From JAAFHI01 sp039793685 (GTDB lineage Bacteria; Acidobacteriota; Blastocatellia; Chloracidobacteriales; Chloracidobacteriaceae): 64,000 nucleotides of DNA. The position numbers and the translations under genes are program-made. Under the pieces are notes generated by a model, which saw only the letters and a program-made list of their open reading frames with translations, did no database searches and was not told the DNA's origin. Shown here one piece after another: positions 34,829 through 44,027 of this stretch. Position 1 is the first letter of the stretch; each line of letters opens with the position of its first letter. The stretch is taken from the NCBI GenBank assembly GCA_039793685.1, contig JBDRAL010000003.1:13289-77288 (forward strand), in the 5' to 3' direction.

Positions 34829-35734
34829 TTAAGTGACGCGGGGGTTGCTTCCCCGCTTGAAGACGGTCCAGAGCGTACCGCCGAGAATGACCAGCGCCAT
34901 CGTTCCCCAGATTGTCGCCCAGACGACGGCGGGAAGGCCGGTCATGCGGGCCATATTCACCGCATCACTATGAACATTCGTTGAAACCGACAGGAAAAAC
35001 AGGGTTTTAATGTCGATCAGGGCGTTCAGACAGCACTGAACGGCTAGAAAGTTCACCAGAAAGTGCGCGATTCCGGGGGATGAAATCCGCCCCAGAACCA
35101 ACAGCGTCACAGCGAGAAACAGTCCGGTTCCCATGCTGAACAGCGTTCCGGTCATCGCCCAGATACCGGCCAGCCCGAGCAGAATCAGGACGCTCCCGCC
35201 GAGCATCCCCCACCGGAGCGGATTGATGAAGGTCCGGCGCATCCCGCCGATCCAGAGCGCGCCCGCCAACGCGAGCGGCAACATCATCAGCCATGACGCG
35301 CCCCCGTTGACGAATCCGGCGGTCAAAAGCAGTACAAAAACACCGCAGGCCGACAAAAGCATCTTGGCGCGCGATTCCTTTTGAGCCAGAAAGAGGAGGA
35401 CTGCCCCGAAAATGGTCGTTCCCAGGTAGCCTGCGCTCGAAATCAGGAGACTGAAGCCACCGCGCGAGTAGGTCAGCCCGCTGCCGTCCGCCGCGACGGT
35501 CATGCTCGACACGCTTCCGCCGGTGAGAACCGCCGCCAGCGCGTGTCCGCCTTCGTGAATGAAGGTCACAAACAGCCGGATCGGGTAGGTCAGAACCTCA
35601 GCAAATGGCACGACGCCGAGAATCAGCGTCAAACCGGTCGCGAGGGCAAGCCACGCCAACGGATTTCCCTGTCCCTTATTCGCTGGAGAGGCGGGAGTTG
35701 TATCGAAATTGTTCGGAAAATCGAACTGATTCAT
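34829..35734 (-). CDS. M50-type intramembrane metallopeptidase-like protein
   Basis: A 301-residue protein with about eight membrane helices. The zinc-binding motif is H60-E-G-G-H64 within FVTFIHEGGHALAAVLTGG, at the end of the first membrane region. The conserved partner Asp region is probably NVHSDAVNMARMTGLPAVVW near the C-terminus. This matches the M50B group (distant from SpoIVFB/S2P) rather than RseP, as no PDZ domain is present. It would cleave a membrane-embedded substrate; none is known. AGGAG lies 6 bases before the ATG. Confidence 0.8.
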   Translation of the reverse strand: MNQFDFPNNFDTTPASPANKGQGNPLAWLALATGLTLILGVVPFAEVLTYPIRLFVTFIHEGGHALAAVLTGGSVSSMTVAADGSGLTYSRGGFSLLISSAGYLGTTIFGAVLLFLAQKESRAKMLLSACGVFVLLLTAGFVNGGASWLMMLPLALAGALWIGGMRRTFINPLRWGMLGGSVLILLGLAGIWAMTGTLFSMGTGLFLAVTLLVLGRISSPGIAHFLVNFLAVQCCLNALIDIKTLFFLSVSTNVHSDAVNMARMTGLPAVVWATIWGTMALVILGGTLWTVFKRGSNPRVT

Positions 35735-35880
35735 AAGCGCTCCTGAGTTGTAGGCGTGACGGTTGGCCCGAAAGGGCGAGGTGGACGCTGAATCGGTTTA
35801 CGCATCCTGTTACGGGATGGTTCGGTTGTCAAACGGGTTACTCGATTTTAATTCCATCGGTCTGGAAAGACCCCCACTCC

Positions 35881-36903
35881 TTATTCAAAGGTAAAGCCGT
35901 TCCCCATCGAACTTCGCTTGAATCCGATGCGAAGCCCCTGCAAATCGGCCGCCTGATGCCCGGAAATGACGATCCCGATACCATCCGAAACCGTTTCAAC
36001 CGGAAATGGGACCTCGGGGAATGGACGGTTAACCAGAGTGATGTCGTTCAAACCGTTTGGTCGAATGTTGACCCAAAGGGAGGTGTTCTCCAACGTACCA
36101 AACTCACGAATAAATCCATGTGCCGCCTGTGCCGCGTCGGAGGTCAGTCGAACCGGTGATTTCAGATAAGCCTCGACGGCTTGCGGGTCGGGTGGTCCGC
36201 TCGGAGCAATTGGGGCAGGAGGGGGCGGTGGCACCGAAGCCCGGCTCCTGGAAAAAAGCTGATTCCAAAGTAACACAAGGGAGGGCGACCAATACGCCAG
36301 CGGTAAAAGAAGGTTGGCGGTGGTCCGGTCGGGCAGGACCAGCAACGGGAAAAACACCTCGGAAAGAACCGTATTCGGAAGCGAACGACGATAAAGATGA
36401 GTGGACGTGAAAAAAACCGGCTTCCCACCGGTCAACTCCGCCGGAACTTGCACGTTCAGGGCAAAATTCATTTCGTCGGAAATGAGTCCGGCGAGCGCGG
36501 CCAACCGTGGAGGAACGTTTGAGGCATTTTTCAAACCGTAAATTCGATGGGCAACTTCCTTCAAAGCTTCGGGATTTGAGTCAAAAAACGTGTCCAGGCT
36601 GAAAATGACGTTTGCGGGAACATCCGTTCGTCCGGGAACAAAGGCGTTGTGGTTCGCCTGCGCGATGGCCCCCCAGACCAGATGCCCTTCCCGCAACAAC
36701 AGGTGGATCGTTGCCAGCGACTCGTCGTCAAACTGTCCGGGGCGATTCTCGACAAAGTCGATTGGGAAATGAACTTCACGCTTTCCAAGGCCGAGAAAAC
36801 CGGTTTTCCGACCCTTTCGCGCAACTTCGAGGGAAGAACGACATTGTTTCAGGTATTCGTACATTGGAGAATCAGCAAATGAGGGAGATTGTTCCGCGTT
36901 CAT
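35881..36903 (-). CDS. Hypothetical protein with Pro-rich linker and HesB/IscA-like C-terminus
   Basis: 340 residues from the ATG at 36903; the frame extends to a TTG at 36978, so the start is uncertain. Residues 1-200 are soluble and unrecognised (FPIDFVENRPGQFDDESLATIHLLLREGHLVWGAIAQANH). A hydrophobic stretch follows (LLLPLAYWSPSLVLLWNQLF), then a Pro linker (PPPPPAPIAPSGPPDP). The last 60 residues (DGIGIVISGHQAADLQGLRI, ending MGNGFTFE) resemble the core of HesB/IscA A-type proteins but lack their cysteines. That likeness is by eye only. The gene stands alone, with hairpins at both sides. Confidence 0.55.
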   Translation of the reverse strand: MNAEQSPSFADSPMYEYLKQCRSSLEVARKGRKTGFLGLGKREVHFPIDFVENRPGQFDDESLATIHLLLREGHLVWGAIAQANHNAFVPGRTDVPANVIFSLDTFFDSNPEALKEVAHRIYGLKNASNVPPRLAALAGLISDEMNFALNVQVPAELTGGKPVFFTSTHLYRRSLPNTVLSEVFFPLLVLPDRTTANLLLPLAYWSPSLVLLWNQLFSRSRASVPPPPPAPIAPSGPPDPQAVEAYLKSPVRLTSDAAQAAHGFIREFGTLENTSLWVNIRPNGLNDITLVNRPFPEVPFPVETVSDGIGIVISGHQAADLQGLRIGFKRSSMGNGFTFE

Positions 36904-36996
36904 TGAACCCGTCCCGGAGGACTCAGTTCCCTTCAAATGAAAATCACGGAACGATTTCCGGATTGTAATTCCCAACAAGATTTAGCGAAACATGGG

Positions 36997-37033
36997 AAAA
37001 GCCGGACCGGGAAAGGTTCCCGACCCGGCTTTT
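36997..37033. terminator. Terminator after acyl-CoA dehydrogenase gene
   Basis: Arms AAAAGCCGG and CCGGCTTTT with additional inner pairing (CGGG/CCCG). It lies 19 bp beyond the acyl-CoA dehydrogenase stop, and the T-rich ends allow function in both directions. Confidence 0.75.
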
Positions 37034-37052
37034 GAACTTCTCAAACCGTCGC

Positions 37053-38231
37053 CTAGTCCGCGAGGAGGATCTTGGCGATCGTGTTCAACTGCATGAACGA
37101 CGTGCCTTCGTAGATCTTCCCGATCTTCGAGTCGCGGAAGTACTTCTCGACCGGGAATTCCTTCGTAAAGCCGTTGCCGCCATAGATTTCCACGACCTGC
37201 GAGGTGACTTTTTCGGCCACCTGCGAGGTGAACCACTTCGTCATCGCCGCTTCCTTCACGAAAGGCTGGCCCGCGTCGCGCAGCCGCGCCGCGTTGTAAA
37301 CCAGCAACCGCGCCGCCTCGATTTCCGTCGCCAGTTCCGCGATCTGGAACTGAATCGCCTGGAAATCGGCGATCCGCTTGCCGAACTGCGACCGCTCCTT
37401 GGCGTACTTCATCCCCCACTCCAGCGCGCCTTCGGCCACGCCCACCATCTGGGCGCCGATGCCGATGCGGCCTTCGTTGAGGGTTTCAATCGCGTACTTG
37501 TAGCCCTTGCCCACTTCGCCGAGGACGTTGCCCTTCGGCACGATGCAATCTTCAAGAATCAGTTCGCAGGTCGAGGACGCGCGGATGCCGAGCTTGTCTT
37601 CCTTCTTCCCGATGGAGAAACCGGGGAAATCGCGCTCGACGAGAAACGCCGTGATGCCCTTGTAGCCCGCTTCCGGGTTGATGTTCGCGAACACGATGAA
37701 CAGGTCGGCTTCGCCCGCGTTGGTGATCCAGAGCTTGCGGCCCGTCAGCGACCAGTGGTCGCCCTTGTCGGTCGCGCGGCAGGCGAGCGCGAAGGCGTCG
37801 CTTCCGGAACCCGCTTCCGACAGCGCGTAGGACGCCACCGAACCGGTGGAAAGCTTCGGGAAGTACTTTTTCTTCTGCTCTTCCGAACCCCAGCGCAGAA
37901 GCGCGTTGTTCACGAGCGTGTTCTGGACGTCCACGATGACGGCCGAAGAAGCGTCAACCTTGCCGAGTTCCTCGACGGCCAGCACGGCCATGAAAAACGA
38001 GCCGCCCGACCCGCCGTATTCGGTGGGCACTTCGACGCCCATCAGGCCGAGGTCGAAAAACTGTTTCAAGAGGTCCTTGTCGAACTTCGCGTCGCGGTCC
38101 ATGTCGGCGGCTTTGGGCCGGATCTGTTCGCGGGCGAAATCCGCGACGCTGTCGCGGAACATCCGTTCGTCTTCGGAAAGCTGGGTGAGCGCGGGAATGG
38201 CGTCGATGCGTTCGGGTGCGGCTTGTGCCAT
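37053..38231 (-). CDS. Acyl-CoA dehydrogenase (short/branched-chain type)
   Basis: FAD enzyme that introduces a 2,3-double bond into acyl-CoA and passes electrons to ETF. FAD/substrate segments are SYALSEAGSGSDAFAL and LWITNAGEADLFIVFA. The catalytic Glu is in the C-terminal KIGKIYEGTSFMQLNTIAK. The length of 392 residues and the motif set are nearest to short/branched-chain acyl-CoA dehydrogenases (2-methylbutyryl/isobutyryl type), which would fit with the methylcrotonyl-CoA-carboxylase-like gene at 18 kb. CGGAG lies about 10 bases upstream of the ATG. It is transcribed alone, divergent from the ABM gene with 237 bp between them. Confidence 0.92.
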   Translation of the reverse strand: MAQAAPERIDAIPALTQLSEDERMFRDSVADFAREQIRPKAADMDRDAKFDKDLLKQFFDLGLMGVEVPTEYGGSGGSFFMAVLAVEELGKVDASSAVIVDVQNTLVNNALLRWGSEEQKKKYFPKLSTGSVASYALSEAGSGSDAFALACRATDKGDHWSLTGRKLWITNAGEADLFIVFANINPEAGYKGITAFLVERDFPGFSIGKKEDKLGIRASSTCELILEDCIVPKGNVLGEVGKGYKYAIETLNEGRIGIGAQMVGVAEGALEWGMKYAKERSQFGKRIADFQAIQFQIAELATEIEAARLLVYNAARLRDAGQPFVKEAAMTKWFTSQVAEKVTSQVVEIYGGNGFTKEFPVEKYFRDSKIGKIYEGTSFMQLNTIAKILLAD

Positions 38232-38468
38232 GGAATGAGTGCTCCGTAGAAAGAAGGTGGAAAATTAAAAAGTCGGGTTTCCCGTCCTCGGAAATGGTAT
38301 TTCAGATGTATACGAATGACGGGAATGGCCGGCAGGGGGAGTCCCGAGCGTGATTTATAGCACGCATGAATCACTGCGCCATATCCACAGCTTGAAATTC
38401 ACCTCGTTCATCCGTAAAAAAGCCCCATACGCTATCGCAAGCAGCAGAAAACAAGGGGGAACCGCCAG

Positions 38469-38798
38469 ATGCCCAGTCAGGTCGTTGCAATTCAGGTTTT
38501 TTTGAAAGCCAAGCCAGGCTTTGAAAACAAGGTTCGAGGAGCCGTGCTCGCCCTTATTGAACCGATTCGGCAGAAACCGAACTGCCTTTACTACGATTTT
38601 CACCAGTTGCGCGACGATCCGACGGGATTTCTCTCGTACGAAGTCTGGTCGAGCCTTCAGGACTTCGAGGAGCACCTCAAATCACCCTTCATCATGGCAA
38701 TGACGGAATCGGCGACCGAATTTCTCGCCCAGCCGCTCCAGTACTCCGTGATGTACTCGGTTGCTCCGACCGAGGGCAGTTCGACGGTACCGCTTTAG
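38469..38798 (+). CDS. Antibiotic biosynthesis monooxygenase (ABM/YgiN-like) domain protein
   Basis: A 109-residue single-domain ferredoxin-like-fold protein. AIQVFLKAKPGFENKVRGAV and FLSYEVWSSLQDFEEHLKSP are the two ABM half-motifs. Relatives include quinol monooxygenase YgiN and heme-degrading enzymes, but many have no proven activity. A G-rich ribosome-binding site precedes the ATG. It is the first gene of a three-gene unit: 22 bp to a zinc-ribbon protein, which in turn overlaps a two-domain oxidoreductase gene. Confidence 0.85.
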   Translation: MPSQVVAIQVFLKAKPGFENKVRGAVLALIEPIRQKPNCLYYDFHQLRDDPTGFLSYEVWSSLQDFEEHLKSPFIMAMTESATEFLAQPLQYSVMYSVAPTEGSSTVPL

Positions 38799-38820
38799 GG
38801 GTTATTCCCGGAGAAATCCC

Positions 38821-39267
38821 GTGGATCCAAAGCTTTATCAGGCGAAGCAGCACCTTTATAAATATCAGCAGGCGCTGGTCGGAATGCTCGGCGAGATCAC
38901 CGGCAAGCCGGTTGAAACCAGGTCGGTCTTCGAACCCGCCATCAGCTACACCGAAGGCTGGGAAACGGTCGGAACGCTCGCCCTCTCCATCTGGGGACTG
39001 GCGGCGTTCCAGTCCGAACGGTTCGACCGGCATCCGCAGTGGGAATCGGCCGCCAACGAGACAATCCGGTTTCTTTCTGTCCACTGCGCCAACTGCGGGG
39101 TGAAACATCCCGGCGGCCAGCGTCGTTTTCTGTGTTCCGACTGCGCGGGCGCGCTCGACTCATCCGCCCGCCGCCGGATCACCGAAACGGCCGTCGCCGA
39201 ACAGGTCGCGGCCTATTTCGAGGAACTCCACGGCCCGTTCGAACCGGAAGACGATCCCGCCGAATGA
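38821..39267 (+). CDS. Zinc-ribbon hypothetical protein
   Basis: A 148-residue soluble protein starting at a GTG with GGAG upstream. The N-terminal half is helical (DPKLYQAKQHLYKYQQALVG). Residues about 88-112 hold paired cysteines (HCANCGVKH then LCSDCAGAL) as in zinc ribbons. The C-terminus is acidic. No family recognised. Its stop overlaps the start of the next gene in an ATGA, so the two are translationally coupled, implying a related role. Confidence 0.68.
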   Translation: MDPKLYQAKQHLYKYQQALVGMLGEITGKPVETRSVFEPAISYTEGWETVGTLALSIWGLAAFQSERFDRHPQWESAANETIRFLSVHCANCGVKHPGGQRRFLCSDCAGALDSSARRRITETAVAEQVAAYFEELHGPFEPEDDPAE

Positions 39268-41273
39268 AACGACCCACGCAAGACCCGCGCACCGGCGCGG
39301 TGATGTTCGAAGACCTCCCTGCCCCGACTCTCCAGCCCGGCGGGGTCGTGGTCCGGACGCACCTCTCTTATTTACATGTCGCCGCGCTGCTTCCGGCGGT
39401 CGAAATTGTCGAGCCGGTCGTGACGGCACTCGCCAAACCGGAGCCGAAAAAGGGACTTGTCCGGCGGCTCTGGTCGTCCTTTCGCAGCGAGGGGATCAAA
39501 AGCGCGGTTGAAACTTTCAACCGGCGGAATCTGCGGTTGAAATCCGTGGAGTACGTCGCGGTCGGCAGCGTCACCGACGCCGCCCCCGGCAGTCGGGTAA
39601 AGGTTGGCCAGCGGGTCGTCTGGACCGGCTACGGCACGGCGCTTCCGGCGCAACTCGTCTTCGTTTCGCTCGCCCGCTGCGTCGTCGTTCCGGAATCCAT
39701 TTCCGATGAATCTGCCCTGCTTTCCCTGCCCGGCGGCATCGCGCTGCGAGCCTTTCGCGCCGCCGACACGCGGCTCGGCGCGTCGGTTGGGGTTTTAGGG
39801 ACCAATCCGGTCGGGAAAATGGTCGAAAAACTCGCCCGGACCGCCGGTTGCACGGTCATTTCATCCGATTCGCCGAACAAACCCGCCCATTCGTGGGACG
39901 CCGTCGTCGTCACGGATGGCGAACTGGCCGAAAAACGCGGCGGCGCGGTGGCCGCGGCTGTCACTTCCGGCGGACGCGTCGTCGTGGCCACGAAAAACGT
40001 CCCGGCGGATCTCGTCACCACCTGCCGACGGCGCGAACTGCACCTCGTCCCGACGTGGGCGGGCGGCGGTGGTCTCGCCGATCCGCTCGACGCCGAGAGC
40101 GAACCGCGCCGGACGATGGAAGCCTTCCTCGAATTGGCCGCGAAACATCCGCTCGGCGAAGGTTTTTCGCCTGAAAAAGTCGAATTTGAAAAGGCGGATG
40201 GCATTTTCGACGCGCTGTTCGCGGACGAAACCCCGACCGGTCGCGAACTCATCGTCATTTACCCGCAAACCGTCGCCCTGCCGCCCGCCGCGACACGCTT
40301 CGATGTCGGTCAGACGCGACAGAAACTCTCCGGCGGCATTGGTCTGTCGCTCCTGACCGATGCGCCGACCACTGAAAAAGGGCTGTTGAAGGAAATTTCC
40401 GGGCTAGAGGAAGTCCGGCTGGTCGGCTTCATTCATCCCGACGCCGCCACCGCCAAGGCCGTCGCCACCTCGCAGAATTTCGATTACGGCGCGACGAATT
40501 TTCAGGACGCCGTTTCCGACGGCAAAACCGACGCGGCGCTTCTCATTGGCGGCCCGGATGATTTTCCCGTCCTCAAAACGCTCCTCGAATCGCGCGTTTC
40601 AACCTGCGCGCTCGGGTTTCCGTTTGAAACCGAAGCCGACCTGCGCGCCCTCAGCGACGCGGTCCGCAACGGCAACACCCTTTTTCTACCTGGGTTTACG
40701 AGACTTTTCGCGCCCGCCGTCCGGGAACTTGAACGGCGCGTCTCCGGCCAGAAAGTCCTTTCACTGACTTTCTCCACCCACGAACCGCTCGGTCCGGACG
40801 CCGAACAACTTGAAGCCCGCCTTCTGTTGCGGGCTGCCGAGGCCGTCGCCATTGCCTCGTTTTTGTGTGAAGCCGTGCCGGTCCGCGTCGTCGCACAACA
40901 GGCAACCGAAAGCGCGACGACGTCCCTTTCCGTTTTGGTGGCGATGTCGAACGGCGCGAGCCTGAACCTGTCGTTTACCGCCGCGCCGAATGTTTCCAAA
41001 GCCCACGAACGCCTCGAACTCGTCGCAACCGGACTCCGCGCGACAAGCGAAAACCTTTCGAATCTTGAACTTGTAAAAGGTGACGAGATCGAAAAAGCCA
41101 GAATTCCCCACTCCGAACACCGGCGCGCCGCCCTCGAAGCCTTCATTGCCGCCCTCGAAAGCGGCGCGGCAGCCCCGATTCCCTTCGAAGCCGCCTACAT
41201 TTCGCTTCGAACAGCCTTCAAAATCCGTGAATCGCTCGAATTCGGCAAAACCTCATCGCTCACGGAGTCGTGA
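39264..41273 (+). CDS. Two-domain oxidoreductase-like protein (MDR + Gfo/Idh/MocA), probably catalytically altered
   Basis: 669 residues; the ATG at 39264 overlaps the previous stop. Residues 1-340 follow the zinc-alcohol-dehydrogenase-like (MDR) half of known bi-domain oxidoreductases (LPAPTLQPGGVVVRTHLSYL, VKVGQRVVWTGYGTALPAQL, LLSLPGGIALRAFRAADTRL). Residues 365-660 follow the Gfo/Idh/MocA half. Both nucleotide-binding motifs look eroded: VGVLGTNPVGKMVEKLA in place of GxGxxG, and GGIGLSLLTD with ALGFPFETEADL where relatives have a GxGxxA loop and EKP. Family members often act near polysaccharide genes, but no such genes are here. The stop codon is formed at the edge of a long heptamer array. 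Confidence 0.72.
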   Translation: MKRPTQDPRTGAVMFEDLPAPTLQPGGVVVRTHLSYLHVAALLPAVEIVEPVVTALAKPEPKKGLVRRLWSSFRSEGIKSAVETFNRRNLRLKSVEYVAVGSVTDAAPGSRVKVGQRVVWTGYGTALPAQLVFVSLARCVVVPESISDESALLSLPGGIALRAFRAADTRLGASVGVLGTNPVGKMVEKLARTAGCTVISSDSPNKPAHSWDAVVVTDGELAEKRGGAVAAAVTSGGRVVVATKNVPADLVTTCRRRELHLVPTWAGGGGLADPLDAESEPRRTMEAFLELAAKHPLGEGFSPEKVEFEKADGIFDALFADETPTGRELIVIYPQTVALPPAATRFDVGQTRQKLSGGIGLSLLTDAPTTEKGLLKEISGLEEVRLVGFIHPDAATAKAVATSQNFDYGATNFQDAVSDGKTDAALLIGGPDDFPVLKTLLESRVSTCALGFPFETEADLRALSDAVRNGNTLFLPGFTRLFAPAVRELERRVSGQKVLSLTFSTHEPLGPDAEQLEARLLLRAAEAVAIASFLCEAVPVRVVAQQATESATTSLSVLVAMSNGASLNLSFTAAPNVSKAHERLELVATGLRATSENLSNLELVKGDEIEKARIPHSEHRRAALEAFIAALESGAAAPIPFEAAYISLRTAFKIRESLEFGKTSSLTES

Positions 41274-41373
41274 GTCTGGAGTCTGGAGTCTGGAGTCTGG
41301 AGTCTGGAGTCTGGAGTCTGGAGTCTGGAGTCTGGAGTCTGGAGTCTGGAGTCTGGAGTCTGGAGTCTGGAGT
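41272..41373. repeat. GAGTCTG heptamer array, about 14.6 copies
   Basis: 102 bp of perfect GAGTCTG units starting inside the TGA stop of the upstream gene. An inverted partner arm at 41472-41503 (built of GACTCCA/GACTCTC units) can pair with it. Together they flank the 41374-41471 segment and lie between two convergent genes. Confidence 0.95.
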
Positions 41374-41436
41374 AAAGCGTCCGTTTTTCACTTTCCCCGT
41401 CAAATTCTTTTTTTCAAAAAACCGCTTTTTCCGAAC

Positions 41437-41503
41437 TTCATCGTTCGCCATTCATCGTTCATCGTTTTCTTGACTCCAGACTCCAGACTCTCGACTCCAG
41501 ACT
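41437..41503. repeat. Second repeat block before the phosphatase stop
   Basis: Four TTCATCG-family heptamers (41437-41464), a TTTT spacer, then the inverted GAGTCTG arm (41472-41503) followed by TTTTT. It ends 5 bp before the stop codon of the SpoIIE-like gene at 41509. Confidence 0.85.
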
Positions 41504-41508
41504 TTTTC

Positions 41509-44022
41509 TCAGGATTTTTTCAGCACCAGCACCGTAATGTCGTCCGACTGCTCGGCGTCGCCCGCATGTTCCCGGACGGCCTCGAAAATCAGGTCGGTCA
41601 GTTCCTCCGCCGTCGCATCGGCATTTTCCGTGACCAGATTCGAAAGCCGTTCGTAGCCGAACATACGGTCCTCCTCGTCCAGCGCCTCGACCACCCCGTC
41701 GCTCGAAAGCACCAGAATGTCGCCGGATTCCATCGTGACTTCCCCTTCCGAGTAGCGGCTGATCCGCATGCTTCCAAGGGGGAGTCCGTTGAGGTCGAGG
41801 TATTCGGCACGGTCTTCGCTTGCCCGGTACAACAGCGGGGCCGGAAGGGCGGCGTTTGAAAGCGTGAGATCGCCGGTCACGGGATTGAACAGCGCGTAAG
41901 TCGCCGCGGCGAACATCCGGACACGCTTCATGTCGGCGTACAGCAACTGGTTCAGCCGTTCCAGCAGCGGCGCGCACCCGGCGTCGCATTCTTCCGCCTC
42001 GGAATGGAACGTCGTGGTCGCCACTGCCATGAACAACGCGCCGGGAACGCTTTTCCCGGAAATATCCCCGACGAAAATCCCGGTCCGTCCGCCTTCAAGC
42101 TGGATGAAGTCGTAGAAATCGCCGCCGACTTCCCGCGCGGGCAGGCTGCGGACGGCAAGTTCCCACCCGGAGAACGAGGGAATGGTTTTGGGGAGAAAGT
42201 CCGACTGAATCCGGGCGGCAATGGCAAGCTGCTGTTCATACCGCTGCTCCTCGACAAAACGGTCCAGCAACGTCGGGGCGAGGCGGGCTTCGAGTTCCGG
42301 AGTCGGTTTTTTGAAACAGAGGAGAATGGCCACCGATGGCAAAACCAGCATGAAGGTCATCAGCCAGGGCGAAATCCCCAGTGACGGAATGGAAGCTCCG
42401 AGAAGGATGGCCTCGGTAAACTGGAAGCTCCAGATGGCAAACAGAACCGACCACAGGCCGTGACGCTCGAGAAGTCCGATGAGAACGACCGTGATGACCG
42501 CGTTGGTAGCCAGCGTCCACGGTGTGTACATCGTTTCCAGAAAGAGAATCCCGGTCAGACTTGTCCAGCCGAGGCTGCCCCAGATCGTCATGATCGGGAG
42601 CGAATACCTGACCGGAATCCGGAAACGGTCGTTGAGCATCACCCAGGTGAAACAGAAAAGGAGGATGCCGTCCTGAAGAATGGCCCTGAAAACCGCCGCG
42701 ATGACGAAAACATTCGGGGACAGGCTGTCGAGTAATGCCTGAATGTTTGTTTCGTCGCCGTAGACCGAGGGTGCCCCCTGAAAGTAGCGCACGACCCCGG
42801 CGACGCCGAGGAGAGTCCACCCGACGCCGCCACCCGTCAGCGAAGCCTTGATGAAACGGTTGTACGGAAGATGTTTCAGGGCAAGAACGCCCCGGAAAGT
42901 CTCGGTATACCACCGCCGGTTTTCGGTTTCGAGATGCAGGATGCTGCCGAATCCGACGGCCAGTCCGACCGACCCCGCAGCCATCATGAAAAGCGTGACG
43001 ATCAGAACCATGATCAGCGACGCAAGGATCTGTCCGAAACTGGTCAGCCGGGTCAGGGCATCGGGCTGTGCCAGCATCCCTCCCGACTGAAACAACGACT
43101 TGCTGATGGCAAAAGGCACGGTGTTGACGGACTGGAGGCCCATCAGAATCAAAAAAATCACGACCACCACGAACGGAGGACGCCAGTACAACTGCTGGCG
43201 TCGGTAGACGCCGACGAGGTAGTAGCCCGCAAAACAGACCAGCAGGAAATTCGGAATCGACAGAAACAGCGGGATGATCTGCTCGAAGACCAGTGGCAAA
43301 ACCGCGACCCGGCTTTCGGGCTCCAGTCGGTGCTGATAGAACCACACAACCCCGCCGCGAAGTCTGACGGTGAGCACTTCCGCCATTCCGGTCAGCCCCG
43401 GAGCCGGCCGTCGCCACAGGACTTCGATTTCCTCCCGGTTTTCGGCTTTGGTGGAAGGAACCCGTCCGACCGTCGGAGTCCCGTAACCGGCAGCATTCAC
43501 GCCGGTTCCGGAGGAAAGGAAAGCCTTCGCCGCCGTTACCGACCGCGCCTGCCCCTCATCCGACAGGGCATCCGGCCCGAGCGGGACAACCGGAACATCG
43601 GCGTTCAGATAGGAAACAATGTCGCCGAGCGGCGAGACGCCGACCTGTGCCGCCAGCGCTCCATTCGAACGAAGCCAGTAAACGTAGGCCGCGACAACCG
43701 GAAACTGTTTCTGGGTAATGAGTTCCGTGGTTTCCTTCGAACCGTACCGCTTCCGTAAATCCTTGGCCACGACGCCGTTCACGGAAACCGTCCGCAGTTC
43801 CGTTTTTCCCTGAATGGTCCGCGCTCCGTTGTGGCGGGCCATGAACGACTCGGCCGTTCCCTTGAAATCCTGCCGGGGGAACATCTCCAGTAACCCGATG
43901 TCCGGAACGACCAGACTGTGGATCAGCACCACCAGAAAAATGCCGAGCGAGGACGTAATGGCACATACAATTGCCGGAGGAAACGGCAGCCGGCTTCTGG
44001 TTCGAGGAGAGAAGGAGGTCAT
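41509..44022 (-). CDS. Membrane-bound SpoIIE/RsbU-type protein phosphatase
   Basis: 837 residues. An N-terminal membrane helix (AIVCAITSSLGIFLVVLIHS) is followed by an extracytoplasmic region of about 200 residues. About ten further helices span 240-560, and a cytoplasmic PP2C-like phosphatase domain of about 240 residues follows. Metal-binding motifs are REVGGDFYDFIQLEGG, IFVGDISGKSVPGALFM, LSSDGVVEALDEED and SDDITVLVL. Such enzymes dephosphorylate anti-anti-sigma factors and so trigger partner switching. No STAS or anti-sigma gene is adjacent. An AGGAGG-like sequence is not seen at the start; a heptamer hairpin arm ends 5 bp upstream of the ATG. Confidence 0.85.
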   Translation of the reverse strand: MTSFSPRTRSRLPFPPAIVCAITSSLGIFLVVLIHSLVVPDIGLLEMFPRQDFKGTAESFMARHNGARTIQGKTELRTVSVNGVVAKDLRKRYGSKETTELITQKQFPVVAAYVYWLRSNGALAAQVGVSPLGDIVSYLNADVPVVPLGPDALSDEGQARSVTAAKAFLSSGTGVNAAGYGTPTVGRVPSTKAENREEIEVLWRRPAPGLTGMAEVLTVRLRGGVVWFYQHRLEPESRVAVLPLVFEQIIPLFLSIPNFLLVCFAGYYLVGVYRRQQLYWRPPFVVVVIFLILMGLQSVNTVPFAISKSLFQSGGMLAQPDALTRLTSFGQILASLIMVLIVTLFMMAAGSVGLAVGFGSILHLETENRRWYTETFRGVLALKHLPYNRFIKASLTGGGVGWTLLGVAGVVRYFQGAPSVYGDETNIQALLDSLSPNVFVIAAVFRAILQDGILLFCFTWVMLNDRFRIPVRYSLPIMTIWGSLGWTSLTGILFLETMYTPWTLATNAVITVVLIGLLERHGLWSVLFAIWSFQFTEAILLGASIPSLGISPWLMTFMLVLPSVAILLCFKKPTPELEARLAPTLLDRFVEEQRYEQQLAIAARIQSDFLPKTIPSFSGWELAVRSLPAREVGGDFYDFIQLEGGRTGIFVGDISGKSVPGALFMAVATTTFHSEAEECDAGCAPLLERLNQLLYADMKRVRMFAAATYALFNPVTGDLTLSNAALPAPLLYRASEDRAEYLDLNGLPLGSMRISRYSEGEVTMESGDILVLSSDGVVEALDEEDRMFGYERLSNLVTENADATAEELTDLIFEAVREHAGDAEQSDDITVLVLKKS

Positions 44023-44027
44023 CTTGG

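Noticed and set aside
41272..41373. CRISPR-like array
   Set aside because: Pure 7-bp tandem repeat with no spacers and no cas genes; the same applies to 63809-63918.
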